Shown here: in pieces, positions 21,898 to 31,200 of the stretch
Layout of the letters: each line of letters begins with the position of its first letter
Position numbering within the stretch: position 1 is the first letter of the stretch
Notes under the pieces: model-generated
The model's input: only the letters and a program-made list of their open reading frames with translations
Databases searched by the model: none
What the model was told of the DNA's origin: nothing
Position numbers and translations under genes: made by a program
Assembly (NCBI GenBank): GCA_002781785.1
Contig: PFGC01000020.1
Coordinates: 1 to 42,083 of the forward strand
Direction of reading: 5' to 3'
DNA: 42,083 nucleotides
Origin: Candidatus Kerfeldbacteria bacterium CG15_BIG_FIL_POST_REV_8_21_14_020_45_12
Lineage (GTDB): Bacteria > Patescibacteriota > Patescibacteriia > UBA9570 > XYC2-FULL-38-9

Positions 21898-22392
21898 CTA
21901 TTTAACCTCTGCGACAATTCTCTCAATGTACTTGGTGTCGGCAGTCACATCAAGCTTGTCCATTAAGACTTTCTCGGTAGCAGCCAGCACTAACTCAACG
22001 GCCTGTTCTTGAGCCTCGCGCAACATTCTCTCACGCTCGTCATGGATCTGTTGCTTTGCCCTTTGGGCAATACCAACCAGGTCAGTCTTATTTTTTTCTA
22101 ACAAAGCAGCAGCCTGCACCTGGGCTTGCTCCTTAGCACGTTGAATTATCTCCTGGGCCTGCTTGTGGCCATCAGCAACCATCTTTTCATACTCTGATTT
22201 TGCTTCAACCAGCGCTTGCTGCGCAGTTTCAGCGTCTTTTACTCCTTTTTCAATCTTCTCAGTTCGATCTTTCACAAACTTCAAGATTGGCTTGTATCCC
22301 AACTTGAATAATACTGCGTACAACACGGCAAAATTTACCAAGTTGAACAGCAGATTTTTCAGGTCGATTCCAAATGCGTTAAATAGTTCCAT
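21898..22392 (-). CDS. atpF: F1Fo ATP synthase b subunit
   Basis: N-terminal TM helix followed by a long charged helix; position in operon. Confidence 0.92.
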   Translation of the reverse strand: MELFNAFGIDLKNLLFNLVNFAVLYAVLFKLGYKPILKFVKDRTEKIEKGVKDAETAQQALVEAKSEYEKMVADGHKQAQEIIQRAKEQAQVQAAALLEKNKTDLVGIAQRAKQQIHDERERMLREAQEQAVELVLAATEKVLMDKLDVTADTKYIERIVAEVK

Positions 22393-22455
22393 AGGTTCAA
22401 GTAATCAATACCCTTCTGCCCACTTACGGGCGTAACTGGGCAGTGAGGCTATTGG

Positions 22456-22686
22456 CTAGAAAGCGAACAGAATCAAGAATGTAATAACCAGAGCGTAGAT
22501 CGAAGTTGACTCCGTAATAGCCATACCAATGATCATGCGCGTGAACAACTCGTCCTTAATGCTTGGGTTTCGACCCATAGCTTCAAGTGCCTTACCGGCA
22601 ACAATTCCTTCACCGATTCCGGGTCCAATTGCTCCAATACCGATGGCGAGTCCAGCGGCCAGAAGTTTCGCAGCTTCAACGTCCAT
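22456..22686 (-). CDS. atpE: F1Fo ATP synthase c subunit
   Basis: 76 aa helical hairpin 'AIGPGIGEGIVAGKALEAMGRNP...GMAITESTSIYALVITFLILFAF'. Confidence 0.97.
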   Translation of the reverse strand: MDVEAAKLLAAGLAIGIGAIGPGIGEGIVAGKALEAMGRNPSIKDELFTRMIIGMAITESTSIYALVITFLILFAF

Positions 22687-22783
22687 AATTTTTACCTTTT
22701 TACTTAGTTATATTTTATATCGTGGGAAGTGTCCCGATCGAGCCACCACTGTCGGTGAATCAATCGCGCCACTCCTGTCAAGA

Positions 22784-23548
22784 CTAACTCGCCGTCTCGG
22801 TCGTTTTTTCTTTAGTAATAATAGCCATTTGAAAAAATATCACTATCAGGATCGGGAAGACAAAGGCCTGAATAACAGAACTTAGTAAGCCTAGCATCCA
22901 AAAGGGAATTGGTATAAAGAGCGGTGCAATTGATAGCATTACTGCGGAAATAACTTCTCCGGCAAATATATTTCCGAATAAACGAAAGGACAGGGACACA
23001 ATTTTGGCTATTTCACCAATGATATCCAATAAGCCAAGGGCGAAGTTTAGACACCTTTCCATGATATTACCACCAGAAAAATTGAAAAACTTGCCGGCGT
23101 AGCCAAAGAAACCACCGCTCACTATTGCAATCAATTGCCAGATAATGAAATTAGCGAAAGTTAGGACAAAAATCAGGGAATAATTGGTAGCAGGAGACCT
23201 GTATAAAGGTGCGTCGGAAACCGTAATAACTCCAAGACCTGGTATAAAACTAAACAAATTTGCGCACAGGAAAAACAGCGCCAAAGTAGCAAACATCGGA
23301 AACGCCCTGGCGGTTAATTTTTCATCTTTAAAGATGCCGTGTACAAAATCCCAAGCTCCCACTACGAAAGTTTCAATAAATAGCTGTAACCGACCTGGAA
23401 CTTCCTTTAATCTGCGGGCCGTAAACACAAAAACTACCATCAAGATTATCGCAATTAGCGATGTCCATAACATGGAGTTAGTAACACTGAAGCCTGCTAC
23501 ATCGAACAAGGTTTCAGGTTTTAGACTAATTTCAATTTGTGCTGCCAT
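22784..23548 (-). CDS. atpB: F1Fo ATP synthase a subunit
   Basis: 'VSLSFRLFGNIFAGEVI' with the essential Arg; C-terminal 'QAFVFPILIVIFFQMAI'. Confidence 0.96.
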   Translation of the reverse strand: MAAQIEISLKPETLFDVAGFSVTNSMLWTSLIAIILMVVFVFTARRLKEVPGRLQLFIETFVVGAWDFVHGIFKDEKLTARAFPMFATLALFFLCANLFSFIPGLGVITVSDAPLYRSPATNYSLIFVLTFANFIIWQLIAIVSGGFFGYAGKFFNFSGGNIMERCLNFALGLLDIIGEIAKIVSLSFRLFGNIFAGEVISAVMLSIAPLFIPIPFWMLGLLSSVIQAFVFPILIVIFFQMAIITKEKTTETAS

Positions 23549-23551
23549 TTT

Positions 23552-23824
23552 TTAAAGGTTGCGAGCGTGTTTTTCCGTATTGCGGAAAATGAGCACGTTT
23601 GAAACCACTAGAGCCAAGAGAAAACTCACAACCACAATGACTCTACTGTCAAACATTTTGCCTAACAACCAACCGATGCCGCCGAATAGCACCATCGGAC
23701 CAAAGATATAGCCCGTAGTGATTCCGACCAGAGCCAAGGCCCGTCCATAGACGTTTTTCCCTGTGTTTCCGGCCGATTGCTGCTGTTCCGCTGCCTCGGT
23801 TGTTGTATGGTCTTCTGTACTCAT
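23552..23824 (-). CDS. AtpI/AtpZ-like small membrane protein
   Basis: Two TM helices with 'FGGIGWLLGKMFD', first gene of the atp operon. Confidence 0.75.
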   Translation of the reverse strand: MSTEDHTTTEAAEQQQSAGNTGKNVYGRALALVGITTGYIFGPMVLFGGIGWLLGKMFDSRVIVVVSFLLALVVSNVLIFRNTEKHARNL

Positions 23825-23836
23825 TTTTGCGCAACA

Positions 23837-23865
23837 ATTCTACGAGTTATTTAAGAAACCGTCAA
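23837..23865 (-). promoter_or_regulatory. Sigma70-type promoter of the atp operon
   Basis: Minus strand TTGACG (plus 23860-23865), 17 nt, TAGAAT (plus 23837-23842). Predicted leader only about 5 nt. Confidence 0.75.
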
Positions 23866-23923
23866 CGTTATTTTAAACCCTGGCATGTGGACAACAATTC
23901 CTTAACTGGCTTCCATGGCGCTC

Positions 23924-23952
23924 TTTACAAAAGAATAGCCCTCCCATAGAAT
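23924..23952 (+). promoter_or_regulatory. Sigma70-type promoter of the CBS/NhaD operon
   Basis: TTTACA (23924-23929), 17 nt, TAGAAT (23947-23952). Confidence 0.6.
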
Positions 23953-23982
23953 AGGGCTGGCTTATCCGCCAATTAATATCCT

Positions 23983-24453
23983 ATGCTAGTCAAGGATCAC
24001 ATCAGGCGAAATATCATCACGCTTCCAGATACAGCTGACTTTCGTCAGGCGCTGGAAACCATGGTTGAACACAAAACTAACGGACTCATCGTAGTTGATT
24101 CCGAGATGAAACCAGTTGGAGCGATAGACTCATTTTTGTTAATAAGGACCATGGTCCCAGATTACCTGAGACTAGATCCAAGTTTGGCTCAGTTTGAACC
24201 GGAGGGAGTTTTCTACAAACTAGTATCCTCAGCTTTAAACAAGCCAGTGAAAGAGATAATGCAGGAACTTCACGGTGTTAGAGTTAAAGAGAATGACCCT
24301 ATGATCTTAGCTGCTACTTTGGCCGCTAAGCATAGCTACCGCTACATTCCAGTTTGCGATGACGATGATAAGCTGGTTGGACTGGTGTCCAGGACCGACA
24401 TCAAGCGCGCCATGGCAGAACTTCTTAATATCAACGACACTCCAAAAACCTAA
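23983..24453 (+). CDS. Two-CBS (Bateman) domain protein
   Basis: 'VEHKTNGLIVVDSEMKPVGAIDSFLLIR' and 'HSYRYIPVCDDDDKLVGLVSRTDIKRAMAEL'. Confidence 0.88.
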   Translation: MLVKDHIRRNIITLPDTADFRQALETMVEHKTNGLIVVDSEMKPVGAIDSFLLIRTMVPDYLRLDPSLAQFEPEGVFYKLVSSALNKPVKEIMQELHGVRVKENDPMILAATLAAKHSYRYIPVCDDDDKLVGLVSRTDIKRAMAELLNINDTPKT

Positions 24454-24459
24454 GACTAT

Positions 24460-25722
24460 ATGCAATTTGCGCTAGCCGTCTTCATATTTGTCATCGCCTA
24501 CGCTGTTATTGTATCTGAAAGAATCCACCAAACTACAATAGCTATAGCAGGTGGCGTGCTCATGGTGGTACTGGGCGTCATTAATCAGGAAATGGCCTTT
24601 GCGGCCATTGACTGGAATACCATTGGTTTGTTGATTGGCATGATGGTGATTGTCTTAATCACCAAAAAAACCGGCCTCTTCCAATACGTAGCAATTAGAG
24701 CAGCTAAGGTTGCCAAGGGAGATCCAATAAGAATCATGATATACCTAGCCCTACTGACGGGCTTTTTTTCTGCTCTTCTGGACAACGTGACTACTATCTT
24801 ATTGATTGCACCTGTAACCTTTGTTATTGCTGATAATTTGAAGATAAATCCACTGCCCATTATTATCGCCGAGATTATCTTCTCTAATGTTGGTGGTACC
24901 GCCACTCTCATTGGTGGTCCGCCTAACATATTAATCGGATCAGCCGCCGGTCTTACCTTTGTAGATTTCTTGCTCAACCTAGCTCCGATCGCCCTAATAA
25001 TTTCCTTACCATCTCTCTTAATTATTTGGTTATTTTTTAGGAATCAACTAAAGACCACCGAGGAACTCAAGAACAGTATTATGCGTTTTGATGCCAGCAC
25101 ATCAATTACTGACGTGGCTCTCCTGAGAAAATCCCTCTTTGTGCTAGCGGTAACCATGATCGGCTTCCTGGTGCACGCCTCCCTAGGGCTCGAACCAGCT
25201 ACAGTGGCGCTATTTGGCGCTGGTTTGCTTTTGGTGATTACAAATACCCATCCTGAAGAGGTTTTAAAAGAAGTTGAGTGGACCACAATTATTTTCTTCT
25301 CTGGTTTATTCATATTAGTGGCAGGCATCGAACACGTTGGTTTGATAGATATGATGGCTGAAAAAGTCCTACATTTTACAGCTGGCTCAATGACCGCTAC
25401 CACACTGACTATTCTGTGGGCCTCCGCTGTATTCTCCGCCTTTATTGATAACATTCCATTTGTTGCTACGATGATACCATTGGTCCAGGACCTCGGTCGC
25501 TCTGGTTTGGATATTAATCCGCTGTGGTGGGCCTTAGCGCTCGGCGGTCAAATTGGCGGTAACGCCACCCTAATCGGCTCTGCTAATAACCTGGTTGCAG
25601 CGGGCCTGACAGAAAAGGCCGGGTATAAACTTGGATTCAAGGAATATATGATAGTTGGATCTTCGGTAACTTTTGTATGTATGTTGATATCAACTGTCTA
25701 CGTCTGGTTGCGTTACCTTTAA
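24460..25722 (+). CDS. ArsB/NhaD-type ion transporter (putative Na+/H+ antiporter)
   Basis: 'SNVGGTATLIGGPPNILIGSAAGLTFVDF' and 'GGQIGGNATLIGSANNLVAAGL' duplicated signature; about 11 TM. Confidence 0.88.
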   Translation: MQFALAVFIFVIAYAVIVSERIHQTTIAIAGGVLMVVLGVINQEMAFAAIDWNTIGLLIGMMVIVLITKKTGLFQYVAIRAAKVAKGDPIRIMIYLALLTGFFSALLDNVTTILLIAPVTFVIADNLKINPLPIIIAEIIFSNVGGTATLIGGPPNILIGSAAGLTFVDFLLNLAPIALIISLPSLLIIWLFFRNQLKTTEELKNSIMRFDASTSITDVALLRKSLFVLAVTMIGFLVHASLGLEPATVALFGAGLLLVITNTHPEEVLKEVEWTTIIFFSGLFILVAGIEHVGLIDMMAEKVLHFTAGSMTATTLTILWASAVFSAFIDNIPFVATMIPLVQDLGRSGLDINPLWWALALGGQIGGNATLIGSANNLVAAGLTEKAGYKLGFKEYMIVGSSVTFVCMLISTVYVWLRYL

Positions 25723-25725
25723 GAC

Positions 25726-26208
25726 ATGGCAGAGCACAAGGCGACAGCTTTATTGATAACTTGCATGGACTATAGATTTGTAGATTCCTTCTACAAAGAG
25801 GCTCATGCTTTGGGCATTGAACATTCCTATGACCGCGTAGCAATCGCCGGAGACATTAAAAATGTTGTCAGGCCGAGTAAGCCGGGGGACGCTGAGTTGA
25901 TTCTTAGGCAGATTGAAATTAGCAAAGAACTACACGATATCGAAGAGGTTGTGATAATTTCGCATCAGAATTGTGGTGCCTATGGTGAGCTAGCTGGGTT
26001 ATCAGCAGATCAAGAGCTATCTGTTCATACGCAAGATTTACTAGCAGCCCGAGAAATTATTATCAGTCGAGTTCCTGGTATCCGCGTCCTAACATTTTTT
26101 GCGACACTTAAAGAAGGTGATCACAACAATATTATGGCTTTAAAGAAATTACTTCATGATAGTACCTCAGGAAATACACGATCAACTTACCAGCAAGCAG
26201 TGGTATAG
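25726..26208 (+). CDS. Beta-carbonic anhydrase-like protein
   Basis: 'CMDYR' (CxDxR) and 'HQNCGAYG' (HxxC) candidate zinc ligands and Asp-Arg dyad. Confidence 0.72.
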   Translation: MAEHKATALLITCMDYRFVDSFYKEAHALGIEHSYDRVAIAGDIKNVVRPSKPGDAELILRQIEISKELHDIEEVVIISHQNCGAYGELAGLSADQELSVHTQDLLAAREIIISRVPGIRVLTFFATLKEGDHNNIMALKKLLHDSTSGNTRSTYQQAVV

Positions 26209-27631
26209 ACAGCGCTTTGACGGCACCCCCCTTTTTTTGTATAGCATCGCTGCTGCAGAAATGATCCCCGACAGTAGGCGTCCAGCCGGTAGCCAAGCCG
26301 ATATCCAAGTTGGTTTTTTTGAGAATGAAAAAGCAGACTGGTATTTTGATGTAGCTGAAATTGACCGCGGCGCCGGAAGTTTGGTGCAACTAGCACTCAA
26401 GAACCCAAATGTAGTTACAGAATTTCTGCACGCCTGGAAGTTAGATGAAAGTCGTTTTGAGAAATTTTGTCTAAAGGCAGTGAGTCACTTTAGCTTACCT
26501 GACTTATCAGACGAAGCCTTACTAGCCCTTTGGAAAAAATACCAACAACTTGGAAACAAACGCTTCAGCTCCAGTGCAATTATAGATTACTTTGCCTTAG
26601 GCACTGATCGGTTAATAGCCGATAAAATTCGTGATGAAGTTGGAGAGACTGATAGTGAAACAATCTTTGCCCAGATATTTAGTGCTCTAACTGCTCCAGT
26701 TTATCAATCCTTTATAAACGAAGCAGAGATAGATTTACTAAAAATAGCCGCCGGAGATTCTACTGAGACAGTTGAGCAGTATCAGCAGAGGTATTTTTGG
26801 ACAAAGAATAACTACGCTACAGCTACCGATTTGCCAGTCAGTCACTTTGCAGAGGAAATTAAAGTATGGAAGCAAAGCGCTAATGACCTCAAGCACCATT
26901 ACGAAAGATTAGTACTGCTTCCTGAACAAAATCGTCGAACCAAGCATGACTTGATTGAAAAATACGACCTATCTCCGCACCTCCGTACTTTGATTAGCAT
27001 GACCGAAGATTTTACTTGGTGGCAAGACGAGCGCAAGAAGGCGACTATGCTCAATATTCACGTTGGCATGTTTTTATTGACAGAGATTTCCAAGCGAATT
27101 TCAATAGACTGTGATTTATTACTTTATGCTTTAGCGCCAGAAATATCTGCTCTCATCGGTGGTAATGGCCCGACAGCCAATGATCTAGCTGAGCGCAGGA
27201 GAGGCAGCGTTTATCTATTCACCCCTGAGCACAGTGTGGTGTTGACTGGAGCGGAGGTAGTGGCGGAAGTAAAGAAAATAATGACTCCAGATCCAGCTTA
27301 CGATGTGCCGGGTGACATTAGAGGTTTAATCGCCAACACGGGCAAGGTTCGTGGCACGGCTAAAGTTTTAAGTTCAGTAGATCAAATCAGTAAGATTAAG
27401 GATGGTGATGTCTTGGTTGCTGTTATGACCCGGCCTGATTACGTGCCTGCCATGAAGCGAGCCTCCGCGATTGTGACTGATGAAGGAGGGATTACTAGCC
27501 ATGCTGCGGTGGTAAGCAGAGAATTAGGAATACCTTGTATTATTGGAACAAAATTTGCAACGACTGTTTTTTCAGATGGCGATACCATTGAGGTAAACGC
27601 CAATCACGGCTGGGTTAGAAAGATCGCCTAA
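26156..27631 (+). CDS. PEP-utilizing-enzyme mobile (phosphohistidine swivel) domain protein lacking an ATP-grasp domain
   Basis: C-terminus 'AIVTDEGGITSHAAVVSRELGIPCIIGTKFATTVFSDGDTIEVNANHGWV'. The N-terminal ~370 aa show no PEP synthase nucleotide-binding signature. Start overlaps the upstream gene by 53 nt. Confidence 0.82.
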   Translation: MIVPQEIHDQLTSKQWYRQRFDGTPLFLYSIAAAEMIPDSRRPAGSQADIQVGFFENEKADWYFDVAEIDRGAGSLVQLALKNPNVVTEFLHAWKLDESRFEKFCLKAVSHFSLPDLSDEALLALWKKYQQLGNKRFSSSAIIDYFALGTDRLIADKIRDEVGETDSETIFAQIFSALTAPVYQSFINEAEIDLLKIAAGDSTETVEQYQQRYFWTKNNYATATDLPVSHFAEEIKVWKQSANDLKHHYERLVLLPEQNRRTKHDLIEKYDLSPHLRTLISMTEDFTWWQDERKKATMLNIHVGMFLLTEISKRISIDCDLLLYALAPEISALIGGNGPTANDLAERRRGSVYLFTPEHSVVLTGAEVVAEVKKIMTPDPAYDVPGDIRGLIANTGKVRGTAKVLSSVDQISKIKDGDVLVAVMTRPDYVPAMKRASAIVTDEGGITSHAAVVSRELGIPCIIGTKFATTVFSDGDTIEVNANHGWVRKIA

Positions 27632-27647
27632 TTTTGACGATTAGGCG
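27625..27647 (+). terminator. Perfect 8-bp hairpin at the stop codon, likely terminator
   Basis: CGCCTAAT-TTTGACG-ATTAGGCG; includes the TAA of the upstream gene; only a weak T tract follows. Confidence 0.5.
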
Positions 27648-27660
27648 TTAATTTGCCTCT

Positions 27661-27689
27661 TTGCAAAAAACAAAAAAAACTGCTATAGT
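27661..27689 (+). promoter_or_regulatory. Sigma70-type promoter
   Basis: TTGCAA (27661-27666), 17 nt A-rich spacer, TATAGT (27684-27689). Confidence 0.7.
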
Positions 27690-27707
27690 CGGATCAACGA
27701 TATATAA

Positions 27708-27722
27708 TATTTTTGCGTATGA
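27708..27722 (+). promoter_or_regulatory. 5'-UTR/start-codon element TATTTTTGCGTATGA (copy 2)
   Basis: 15 nt identical to 7344-7358. Confidence 0.5.
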
Positions 27723-28030
27723 CTGACGCAGTTCCAAAATATCTTAGCGACAATGTTTTTGTTGAGCTAGGCTTGGCCAATCTATCTCTAGATCGTAAAC
27801 TGGTCATGCTTGAGCAAATGAACGAGGTTGTTCATAAGCGAGCCATGCTAAGAGTGTTAGAGCAATTACCAGAAGAAGCGAAACAAGACTTAGATTCTTT
27901 TACCGATCTGTCTCAAGCTGATCAGGCCGATCGGTTGCTTGCTTATGTACCAAATCTGGCTGCCATTCTTTTAGAAGAGGTAGATCAAGTGAAGACACAG
28001 ATGAAAGCCATTCGGGTAACCACTGAATGA
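27719..28030 (+). CDS. Small helical hypothetical protein (possibly DUF5663-like)
   Basis: 'LGLANLSLDRKLVMLEQMNEVVHKRAMLRVLEQLPEEAKQDLDSF'. Start corrected from TTG 27713 to ATG 27719. Family name is from memory. Confidence 0.6.
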   Translation: MTDAVPKYLSDNVFVELGLANLSLDRKLVMLEQMNEVVHKRAMLRVLEQLPEEAKQDLDSFTDLSQADQADRLLAYVPNLAAILLEEVDQVKTQMKAIRVTTE

Positions 28031-28037
28031 TTTGGGG

Positions 28038-28235
28038 ATGTCTGAGGAGATTGGACAAAAACTGTCAGATAAAGAACTTAAAGAAGTGCTTGGTCGAATG
28101 GTTGACGCTTTTAACGAGTTTCATGAGCAAATGCGCGAGTTAGAAAAGAGGCAGCAGAATGTTATTGAGCATATTCAAAAAAGGATAGACGGCGAAAAAT
28201 TAGAAGATCTGAAAAAAAAGCTTGAACAAATGTAA
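28038..28235 (+). CDS. Small coiled-coil hypothetical protein
   Basis: 'VDAFNEFHEQMRELEKRQQNVIEHIQKRIDGEKLEDLKKKLEQM'. ATG at 28038. Confidence 0.55.
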   Translation: MSEEIGQKLSDKELKEVLGRMVDAFNEFHEQMRELEKRQQNVIEHIQKRIDGEKLEDLKKKLEQM

Positions 28236-28237
28236 TT

Positions 28238-31200
28238 ATGGCTGAGCCAATGCGACAAACTGAGACTCATGATCAAGTTCCTGAGTCAGTAGAATTGGTC
28301 GAAGACAAGGCTTTGACGCCGGAAATCGTCGAGTCAGTTCCTGGTCAATTGGAGGAGCGGGCTAGTGTACGAGTTTTAGAGTTTAAGCAGCGTGGTGCCG
28401 GATCAGCTGAAGTAGCCAACCCCTCAGAGCAAAGTGATCTAGCGAGTCTAGAAGGGGCTGTCCATGCGGTTGAGCAGCAGTTATATAAAAAGCTGGAAGC
28501 TGCCAGGGTTCGTCTACAAAGCGCCAGAGAGGCCAGCGCTAAGGTTAAATTTTGGGATCGCTCAGCCATGCGCGAAGCCAAGGCTGACGTTGAGGAGGCC
28601 ACAGAGGACTATCAATCGCTGATGACAGAACACCAAGACTCGCGGGCTGCCCAGTTAATACAGCGTCGTGAGCAGAGGGTTCAGGCTGAGCGCGATAATA
28701 GGCAGCGCAAGAGTTTATTTAGTCGAGTTGGACAACGCCTTACCAAGGACGCTGGCAGAGTACTGAGTGAGGATGCTCAAGCCCAAGAGAGGCTCACTAA
28801 TGTTACAGAGCAGTACGATGAAGCCGCTGCTGAGGTTGTTGCAGATCACATTAGTTTGGCGCTTCAAGAGATGGGAGCTTTAGCAGATCAACGCGCTATT
28901 GCCGAGCATGCAGAAACTAACGCCATTTATCAAGCCTATAAAAGCTTGAGCGAAATGAATCTTCAGGCAGTTTTAAAGTCGCTAGGAACTGACTGGGAGC
29001 CGTCTAGTTGGAGAGGTCGTTTAGCAGCCAAGGGGCTTAACGCTAGACTGCTAGTCAATTTATCACTTGTAGGAGGTGGATTAGTGGCAGGTGCTACTGG
29101 GTTTGGAGCTGCTGCTGGTGGCTTGCTAGTAACCAAGCGTTTATTATCTGGCCTAGCCTCTGGCTCTGGAACTTTTGACTTGGCGGGAATGCTACGCCAA
29201 AGAAAGTTGAATAAAGAGGTGGCTAAACGTTTAGATAAGGAGAGTCCTGCCAATCTTTCTACAGAAGATTTAAATAACTATATTGCCCAACTAGAATCAG
29301 CCGCTATTGTGAATGGTCGCAGGCCTACGATGGACAGGATGTACCAACGCTTGCAATCAGAGCGCGGTCGTCGTTGGAGTGCAGATCATCAATCAGAAGG
29401 CTTGGCCCCTCCAGAGAAAGCGGCCGACGCCATGCAGCAAGAGCTTGCCAGTATGATGCAAGATGCCGATAAACGCTTTCTTGATTTTGAAAGAGGTGAT
29501 CGTGATGCACAGGCTAGGTTTAAGGTGTATGGAGCTGCAGTTGGTGTTCTTATAGGCAGCGGTGAGCATGTTAGATTATTAAAGGGGTTAGTTGGAACAG
29601 CTTACGCCGCTGAGCCCGGGGCCGACGCTTTTATTGCTGCGCTTGAGGCTGGCAGCTTGCCTGATGGATTTACTATTGACGGAGCTCAGGCCGCCTTGAA
29701 ACATCTTGTGGAAATTAGTTCTACAACTTCACTCGGAGATATGAAAATGTTGTTAGTTGACGGTGGGACTATTGTCCAAAATGGAGACACCTTAGGTTTT
29801 CAAATGGCAACAGGGGAGTTGATTTCACTTGATTCACCGGAGGCGTTTGCTCGCGTGCCACAGCTTTCTGAGTTACTTAGCGCTGCAGACTCATTAGAAA
29901 CACCTGCTGAATTAGCAGAAGTTCCATTATCTACTGATGTTCAGCCACCTGCGGTAGATGTTGTGCATTCTGTACCCGCCGGCGATGTTCGTGTAGGAGA
30001 TATCACCGAACTTACTGCTGACAAAATTTCCGGGGCAGACACTGTTCATTTTACGGTCGATGGCACTGGAGTAACCTTAGATTACAAAGATGGTGTTTAC
30101 GAATTTGTTAGAGACAACGCTAATGCCAGAGGCATTAGGCCAGGTGTGGTAGTTGATGGTTTCGATAGGTTAGCTAAGGCTCACGCGGGGAGAGCGGATT
30201 CATCTTTTGTTTTTGGAACTAGCGTTCGTCTATCAAGGTATAGCGACATGTTGAAGGTTATTGAACAGATGCGCGAGGCAGGTCTTGCCGATACGCCTCA
30301 GTTCGCCAGCTTACAGACTCAAATCGCCGCTGAGTCCGCTAGCATTACACACGATTATGGGAATGTGCTAGTGAGTCCAATTATTGCGCCTGAGGCGCCT
30401 GCGGCTTCAGCTATTCCTGACAAGCTTCCGGGCACTTCAACAGCCACTGCAAGCACTGACTTGAGAGGTAGCGACCTTGCTCACGATAGCCTTGATTCCA
30501 CCCCAGTTCCGACATCACATTTTGACACGGCCACTGGAGGCTTCACCATGACACAAGGTGCTGAGGGATACACCTTCACCTTTCCTGACCCTAGCACTCA
30601 CTTCAGCCCAGGTCTGGCCCGAGACGACTTTATCGATATTGCTAAGGCTCATGCCGAAAAAGGTAGCTCGGGTTTTGTTATAGGGACGCAAATGAGTTTT
30701 GGAAGGCTTGAGCAATTACTACAGGCTAACCAAGCTCTGGAATCAGCCGGGCTAGCCAATCAACCTCAGCAAGTTGCTTTAGCCGCTGAAATTCAAAGCC
30801 ACATTAATTCTATGGCTCGTGAATACGGTAATGTTTTTAATTCTGACTTAATGGGCCATCCTGGCATGCCGGACACAGTGCGTACTCCAAACTTTGCTGC
30901 CTTAGCCTACGAGAAGCTTCCTGATCTCACTGGCGCTAGAGCTGTGGAGCGTGCAGCTGACTGGCAGGAGTCAGGTAAAACGCCCAGTGGTTTATTTGAT
31001 GATGAGTGGGACAGGGCCACTAAACGGGCCATCAGCCCAGTAACTCCAGGCAAGGTAGTTGATGGCTTTGCTCGTGGAGTACGCGGTACAGACGACAGTT
31101 TAAATAGAACTCTAGATGTCGGTGCTTACAAAGCTCAAGATTGGGTTGACGATAACATTGCTCCAAATACTGACCCCACAGCTCAACTACCAGTAGATCA

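Noticed and set aside
23937-23958. AGCCCT...AGGGCT hairpin read as an intrinsic terminator
   Set aside because: No T tract follows and the TAGAAT -10 box lies in the loop; an operator or chance is more likely than a terminator.
24585-24977. 130-aa antisense ORF within the NhaD-like gene
   Set aside because: Same reason; composition is the complement of TM-helix codons.
25044-25454. 136-aa antisense ORF within the NhaD-like gene
   Set aside because: Antisense shadow of a well-supported membrane protein gene; no recognisable motif.
26132-26400. Three overlapping minus-strand ORFs at the start of the swivel-domain gene
   Set aside because: Mutually overlapping antisense frames, none with protein-family character; the sense gene is well supported.
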